Below are positions 58,447 to 64,000 of a stretch of 64,000 nt of DNA, piece by piece. Made by a program: the position numbers and the translations under genes. Position 1 is the first letter of the stretch. The number at the start of each line of letters is the position of its first letter. The notes beneath the pieces are model-generated. The model ran no database searches and had not been told where the DNA came from. It saw only the letters and a list, made by a program, of their open reading frames with translations. This stretch comes from Corylus avellana (lineage: Eukaryota > Streptophyta > Magnoliopsida > Fagales > Betulaceae). The stretch lies in contig NC_081546.1 of NCBI RefSeq assembly GCF_901000735.1, positions 7,776,254 to 7,840,253 on the forward strand, in the 5' to 3' direction.

Positions 58447-59907
58447 CTACACAAAACGAGTGCCACCGATTCCATGGTGCAAAATATTATGAGCAATGGC
58501 ATCCCTAGCCTTCATGGAGCTTACCGACCTCAAAGGAGCCTCGGGGACCATCTCATCATCAACAAGCTCAAACTGCAGAGCTGGGTCCATATCTTCATTC
58601 ATCAATTCACAGATATTGTGCAAAACGCAACAGGCTCCGAGCACCACAGGCAAGTCCTGAAGTTTCACCTCGGTCCTCTTTTGCAAGCAACACCACCGAC
58701 CTTTCAATCTCCCAAACGCGTCCTTGGCGACCCTTTGGATCTCCCCAATCTTCTCATTGAACGCATTCTGCGGCCAAGTCAGATTGGGATGCGTGTAAGG
58801 CACCAAAACCCAGTCCATCAAAGGGTACCCTGAGCTCCCAACAATCCACACGCCCTTAAGAAGCCCGCCGCTGGCCCTTTGGTGAAGCGCAGATTTCTCA
58901 AGCACCTGGTCGTCAGGCATCGACCCAGGCCAACCAATACACACATCCGTGAACGCTCCTCTTGGGTCGACAACTCCTTGAACCGTGATCGAGTATGACG
59001 TCTTCTGGTTCCGCTCCGTGTGGCGCCTGTTGAAATAAGCCGCCACGCTGATCTTGGGCGCAATGATGGGTATGTGCGTGGTATACATAGACCCCACCAC
59101 ATTGGGTATTCCCGAAATGGATTCAAATTCGTCTTTGATCTTCCTCAACGCGTTGTCGTCCGGCCACTGCAAGTATTTAGGCATCAGCACCGTCCGAATT
59201 GCGGAACAAACCTCGAGAACCAGCTTGTGGCAGGTGGATATGCCCAAGCCGAAGCGTTTGGAGACGAGGCGAAGTGGGTCGCCGGTGGCCAGCCTCCACA
59301 AACACACGGCCACCCTTTGGGAAACCGGAATCGCGTTGCGGAGAGTCGTGTCCTCTTTGGCGATGACCGAATTGAGCTCCTCGCAAATCATATCGAATGT
59401 CGCCCTCCCCATTCTGAAGGCTTTCTTGAACTCTTCCTCGGGATATTCCGGGCTGTTGCACTCGTCCCACCAAGCTTTCGATCTGTCCTTGACCCACAAT
59501 CTCCGGTGATGACCGCTGTTACTTCCACGCTTCTCTGTTTTATCGATCTTCTCAAGCCCATCGGAGGCAGAGTCCGCGACAGCCACGGCCACCGCACCGG
59601 CCACGAGCCGGGACTTCTTCCTCTTGCCCCGCTCTACTTCCTCGGCTTCGGTGTAATAGTCTTGTAGATTGGAGTAATACTCAACCATGGCCTTGGTCTT
59701 ATTCTTATGGCTTGACTCGAACAACTGCTTCTCCTCCTTGGATGCCCTGTCGAGCTCTTCCTGGTCCCGCTTTTCTTGCTCCTCAAACAACAACAAGGAG
59801 GTAAGAATACCCTTCAAATCCTTCTTCTTGTCGGGTTGTTTATCGGCGTCACTGTCCCCGTCGTCATCTTTTCTCTGCCGCTTCCTGGCGTTGTTGGTAT
59901 CATTCAT
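58447..59907 (-). CDS. Harbinger transposase-derived protein (HARBI1/ALP1-like)
   Basis: An intronless frame of 486 aa. N-terminus: basic/acidic region with a KRQRKDDDGDSD stretch and Glu/Lys-rich helices (40-100). Residues about 194-237 (SQRVAVCLWRLATGDPLRLV and on) form the helix-turn-helix-like part of the family. The DDE_Tnp_4 nuclease domain runs about 268-432: VVGSMYTTHIP (271-280), FTDVCIGWPGSMPDD (319-333), GSSGYPL (357-363), AFGRLKGRW (397-405), then LGACCVLHNICE. In active Harbinger nucleases the first site is G-x-x-D and the third GDSGYPL. Here Tyr/Met and Ser replace the acids, so catalysis is unlikely. Length, lack of stops and close likeness to conserved plant single-copy genes point to a domesticated, probably nuclear protein; ALP1 relatives associate with Polycomb complexes. 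No terminal repeats flank it. Confidence 0.9.
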   Translation of the reverse strand: MNDTNNARKRQRKDDDGDSDADKQPDKKKDLKGILTSLLLFEEQEKRDQEELDRASKEEKQLFESSHKNKTKAMVEYYSNLQDYYTEAEEVERGKRKKSRLVAGAVAVAVADSASDGLEKIDKTEKRGSNSGHHRRLWVKDRSKAWWDECNSPEYPEEEFKKAFRMGRATFDMICEELNSVIAKEDTTLRNAIPVSQRVAVCLWRLATGDPLRLVSKRFGLGISTCHKLVLEVCSAIRTVLMPKYLQWPDDNALRKIKDEFESISGIPNVVGSMYTTHIPIIAPKISVAAYFNRRHTERNQKTSYSITVQGVVDPRGAFTDVCIGWPGSMPDDQVLEKSALHQRASGGLLKGVWIVGSSGYPLMDWVLVPYTHPNLTWPQNAFNEKIGEIQRVAKDAFGRLKGRWCCLQKRTEVKLQDLPVVLGACCVLHNICELMNEDMDPALQFELVDDEMVPEAPLRSVSSMKARDAIAHNILHHGIGGTRFV

Positions 59908-61861
59908 TTGGTAAAGCGAGCTTGGCGAAGGTGTAGAGATATGGGGGAAGAGTTATGGGGTTGGGAGAGAGAGAGAAAGGGAGTTTCATATAGACGACGA
60001 TGATGCCCACAAGGAAGGAAGGAGAGGGGAAGGTCTTAGTCTTTGCCTGTCAACTGTATGATTATATGTGTGAACAAAAGATTGAGTGATTAGACAAATG
60101 GGGATGTTAGAGACGTCGAGTTGTATACAATATATTATTTTACCGTTTTTATGATGTGCGTTGCGTTCCATTGTCGTTAATGTAGACCCCATCCCCCGTT
60201 GAAAATCATTGTTGACAATTTTTTTTTCTTTCTTTTTTTAAATTATTAAATTAGTCCATTTTTCTTTTTGAAGTGTATTAAATATTTTTAAAATGACAAA
60301 TATTACCCTGTAATATCCTTTTATAACAAACAACTCATTCCGTACACGTTACGACTATTTTTTAAGTGAATTACTATGAAATAAATTTTTATTTCAAAAA
60401 AACTACCCAAAAAAAATTGAGACCGTTGTTGGGAGCAGTTCAACCATCTCTCAGGTCGATTAGAGGGGGGTGAACGGAGTAGCTGAATAATGTTTAGAGT
60501 AGAATTATAATTCATAATAATTTCAAAGGAAAAACGACAAAATTTGTATGAAATGAATCATTTGTTACACGAACGAATTATTTATTACTTTTGAAAATCG
60601 AGAGTTATTTGTAACAACTTAAAAGTCATTTAGTCAGGGATGGACCCATGAATAGACTAAAGGGAGGCATTTTCAAATTTTCTTTTTAAATTTTTTTATT
60701 AAGTTAAATGTATTTGTATTTAACTTAATTGAAAATATAAATATATTTCTACTAAGTATTGCTTAATTGAAAATTTAGTTTTATTCATCAAAAAGAAAAA
60801 AAAAAAAAAAGAAAAATTAGTTTTGAAAAATGAGGATTCTAACATATAATTTGTATCAATTTTAATACACATTTTCCCGATAATCCAATGCCGATAAAAA
60901 AAAAGCCATGATGAAATGAAATAAAAAAATAAAAAAGGATTAAATATTCATAATTAGGAGATAAATTTATATATCATGAGAAACCTTAGAGACCATAGTA
61001 ATCTTAAAATTATTGCGACAAAGACAATGCAGGCTCACGAGAGGCCATGGACCACCAACCCACTGAATAAAATCCAGTTATATGTATAGGTGTGAACGCG
61101 GTTCGGGGGAAGTGTGTAGAATAGTACATGTGGGGAGGTGGTGAGTGCTGACGGTAGGTATGGGACGGTGACTTGGGATAACGCGGTTTTGGATTTTTGA
61201 AACTCTCTTTTCATTTTTTTATTTATTTTTTTCGGATATTTTCAGCAGGAGTTGTATTTTTTAAATAAATTTTTATTTTGTCTCTGTATTTATTAATTTG
61301 GACAAGTAATGCTACACGTAGGATTTTTATTTTCTAATTTATCTCAAGCATTACTCTTATTAGGGCCATATTATTTAAGTCTTTTATAATTTTAAAGAAA
61401 TAATAGATACTTAGATTATGTAATTTTAATCGTTTTTAAGTATCGAAACGGTTGAAAATGTCACCTATTAAAAATGTAATATGCCGCAGTTGAGAATTTA
61501 GTATATTTTTATCAGGTTCTTACTCTCTATATTGCAAAAAAGTTTTTAACCAAAAATTATCTTTTGATTTTATGAAGAAGAAGCGTTCTACAAAGTGAAA
61601 ATGAAGCATTTTTGGAGGAATTTTTCTTTTTGGTTGCCTCGATAACATGCAACATTTTTAATAAATAGCATTTTTCAAGTGTTTATGCCTTAAAACGGCT
61701 TAGGTTACGTGATTTAAAATTTTTCAATTTTAAAAAACTGGTAGGAGATCATGATTGTTATGTGAGAGCTCTTTTAACAATTTTTTTGTTCAAATTACTA
61801 ACAATTTAGACAATTTATATAAAAAAATCTCAAATAAAATTTACTTTCTAAAATTTATGTT
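59908..61861. other. Promoter of HARBI1-like gene and AT-rich spacer
   Basis: No gene seen. 59908 to about 60200 is the probable leader and promoter of the divergent minus-strand gene, with a GA run at 59967-59978. Beyond it the sequence is strongly AT-rich with A/T homopolymers and no frame with recognisable domains. Confidence 0.5.
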
Positions 61862-62323
61862 ACCCAAATTTCTAATAATTCGAAGAAAAAAAAAAGGGTG
61901 AAAATCCCAGGCCATCGTGGCAAGTTGGGAAGAATGAAGGGTGTAATATTTACATTCACCTAGGGTTTGTTTGGTAAATAATTTCGTTTTGGTTTCGGTT
62001 CAATGCTGTAGCAAAAATTAATTAATGTAAAAAAATAAAAATAAAAAAGTAAAAATGTTTGGTGTAAAAAAAAAAAAAAAATTGTAGTAAATTTTTTATT
62101 TAAATAATAATAAAAGTAATCGATGTGATGTATAAAGTAAAAGGGTATTAAAAAAATGAAAAAGAAAGTTTCCTTTACCTTTGCCTTTTGCGGCTTTGCC
62201 AAAACCCTTTAACAAAGTAATCCCAAATTTCTAATAATTGAAAAAAAAAAAAGGGTTGGCTGAAAATCCCAAGCTATCGTGGCAAGTTGGGAAGAATGAA
62301 GGGTGTAATATTCACATTCACCT
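61862..62323. repeat. 100-bp direct repeats flanking a MITE-like element
   Basis: 61862-61963 and about 62221-62323 are near-identical: each runs CCCAAATTTCTAATAATT, an A-run, GAAAATCCCA, then CATCGTGGCAAGTTGGGA or TATCGTGGCAAGTTGGGA, ending TTCACCTA. Between them lies about 255 bp starting GGGTTTGTTTGGTAAA and ending GCCAAAACCC, with the TGTTTGG-type end of the local Harbinger MITEs. The repeats are far too long for a transposition target duplication. Confidence 0.7.
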
Positions 62324-63408
62324 ATTTTTTGATGGTTGTGAGAGAATTTACGGAAAGTGTTGGGGTTGCCAAATAGAGTGGTGGGCCAAAAGTGGATCCA
62401 GGTATCTCGAATCCCCGCGGGCCTCGATGATGCTGATTTCCATAGTCAACGAAATGGACCAAAAAACGCAAGATCAACGGCCAATTATGAATTATGTGGC
62501 CTTTGGGGGGAAGGGAACTCATATGTAGAATACTTTTGGGGTCTTTTTCTTCTCCATCATCTTTTTGACCAAAATCCCCCAACTCTTGTATTTATTATTA
62601 CTTATATCCCAATTCTTTGTTAAAAAAAAATTAATTAATTAATTATGAAGCTATCGATTACTTCTTTTATGAGACTTTTGTCACAAAACAAATAATATAA
62701 TTGGCTCCATTTGTTAATAATTTTTTTTTAAAAAAGGAAAAAAAAGTTCTCTCATATTTCTAGATCATTCCTATTAATCTAGCAAGTTTTATAAGGAATG
62801 AGGACTGGAGTTACTTACTACGACAAACTCTGACCGTATAAGGTTTCCCATATATATATATATATATATATATTCGTGGCAGATAGGACTTGAAAGAGTT
62901 ATTTGCATTTAAGGGAATTCAAATCTTAGACTTGATGAGAAGCAACCCACCAAATCTATAATCTTTACTAGTTGAGCCAACTTCTTAAGATTGTTGTTGC
63001 GTATAGACTTTTTTGTATATTTATTAGTTTGTACAACGTTACTCAAAACACGACACGTGCATTGTAAATGAAGCTTGAGGAATTAATAATAAGAAAGAGG
63101 AAGAAGAAGAAGAAAAACGATGAGTTTGATCTTTAATGGTTTACCTAGAGTTCAAACATAAGGAGATTGAATAAAAAAAATGGAAGGCTTGACTTTAATG
63201 GTCACCGATGGTATGTTTTCTCTTCCATTTAGACGAGGAAATTGCAAGTTTGACTAGTTTTTGGAGGAGTACTTGGATGGATATGAATTTCTTTTGTAGG
63301 GTTTTCTATCTATTAGGTCATTACAAATAAATTAAATTTTGTTGAACTTTATAATTAATTACAAATAATTGATATTTTGCTTTTAAATTATGTTAAGATA
63401 GAGAAAGG

Positions 63409-63463
<55 letters not shown>

Positions 63464-64000
63464 ATTTTTTATTTTGAAATTGAGCAATGTGGTGATACTC
63501 TATGAGATATTTTTTAAGTAATTTATTTAGATATATCATTTAAGTTGTTTGTATTTAGATTTCTACATAATACTTATTATTGAAGTGACTTAGTAATGTT
63601 ATTAAATGTATTCGGAGACTTTGGGCCATGACTTTCCCTGGTCGATCCTTTTCATTTAAGATGAAATTGATACCATCAATTTCATGATTATGATTTAAAG
63701 TTGGTGCATCTAATGGACTATATGAAATTAATATTGAAATGTCTTTTAAAAAATCTTCATTTGAAATGGATTCCGAACTTGAAGGTAGCTCTGGCACTTT
63801 GCTGTTAGTTGATCTAAATCATAGAAATTCTCCGAGAAAAAACAAAAAAGATTTGTAAGTATTTGATTTGAGGGAGGACGCACATAACACTACTTTTCGA
63901 CCAGTGTGTCAAACCATATCGTTATTTTGAAATAGTTGCGAGATAAAAATACATTTGAATTCCGATCTTGAAGGTAGATCTAACACTCTGCCGTTGGTTG
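62324..64000. other. AT-rich spacer with microsatellites
   Basis: No convincing gene. TA runs at 62851-62872 and 63412-63460. A segment with GAACTTGAAGGTAGCTCTGG (63775) recurs in diverged form at 63964 (GATCTTGAAGGTAGATCTAA), a direct repeat about 190 bp apart that reaches the window edge. A minus-strand frame at 63555-63797 (80 aa, MPELPSSSESISNEDFLKDI at the start) has no domain I recognise and may be part of that repeated unit. Confidence 0.45.

Noticed and set aside
59020..59667. 215-codon plus-strand frame opposite the HARBI1-like gene
   Set aside because: A shadow of the GC-richer coding strand of the minus-strand gene; the other plus-strand frames there are likewise antisense.
62238..62582. 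Opposed frames of 86-96 codons
   Set aside because: Both strands are open, no family resemblance is seen, and part lies in the duplicated 100-bp segment.

Overview
This window is nuclear DNA from a flowering plant, almost certainly a eudicot and plausibly a woody rosid (the lineage is inferred). Genes are split by GT-AG introns, background DNA is AT-rich, and the protein families are typical of higher plants. Three runs of N (7242-7490, 7883-8020, 50882-50981) show it is a draft assembly. I found no bacterial-type operon, CRISPR array, tRNA or rRNA.

Layout. 1-791 (+): last two exons of an M1 aminopeptidase (APM1-type) whose 5' part lies outside the window. 0.8-12.3 kb: transposon-rich spacer with a Helitron carrying a decayed NRT1/PTR (NPF) exon (2703-4878), a CT-rich Helitron-like block duplicated in tandem (5.0-9.2 kb), and a three-level nest (Helitron relic > long-TIR element > hAT element) at 9.9-11.6 kb. 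12463-20222 (+): complete 19-exon APM1 gene, 871 aa, with a TATA box. 22938-27281 (-): clade A PP2C of HAB1 type, 4 exons, 550 aa, an abscisic-acid co-receptor phosphatase. 30061-41307 (-): NDR/LATS-family AGC kinase, 12 recognised exons, 503 aa in my model. Its introns hold a SINE, a 53-bp perfect inverted repeat, MITEs and a copia relic interrupted by a tiny LTR element. 42196-43998: non-autonomous LTR retroelement. 46044-48684 and 51127-53767 (+): two near-identical copies of a six-exon single-RRM protein gene, separated by exactly 100 N and probably two unmerged allelic contigs. 58447-59907 (-): intronless Harbinger-derived (HARBI1/ALP1-like) protein that has lost catalytic acidic residues. 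59.9-64 kb: AT-rich spacer with a duplicated segment and repeats.

The genes are independent transcription units, not a pathway cluster. Two have known links to hormone signalling (APM1 to auxin transport, PP2C to abscisic acid), but their proximity is probably chance. The most informative content is structural: dated insertions with target-site duplications, a captured gene fragment, a tandem aminopeptidase duplication split by transposons, and a likely false duplication. I did not find a new multi-gene system.
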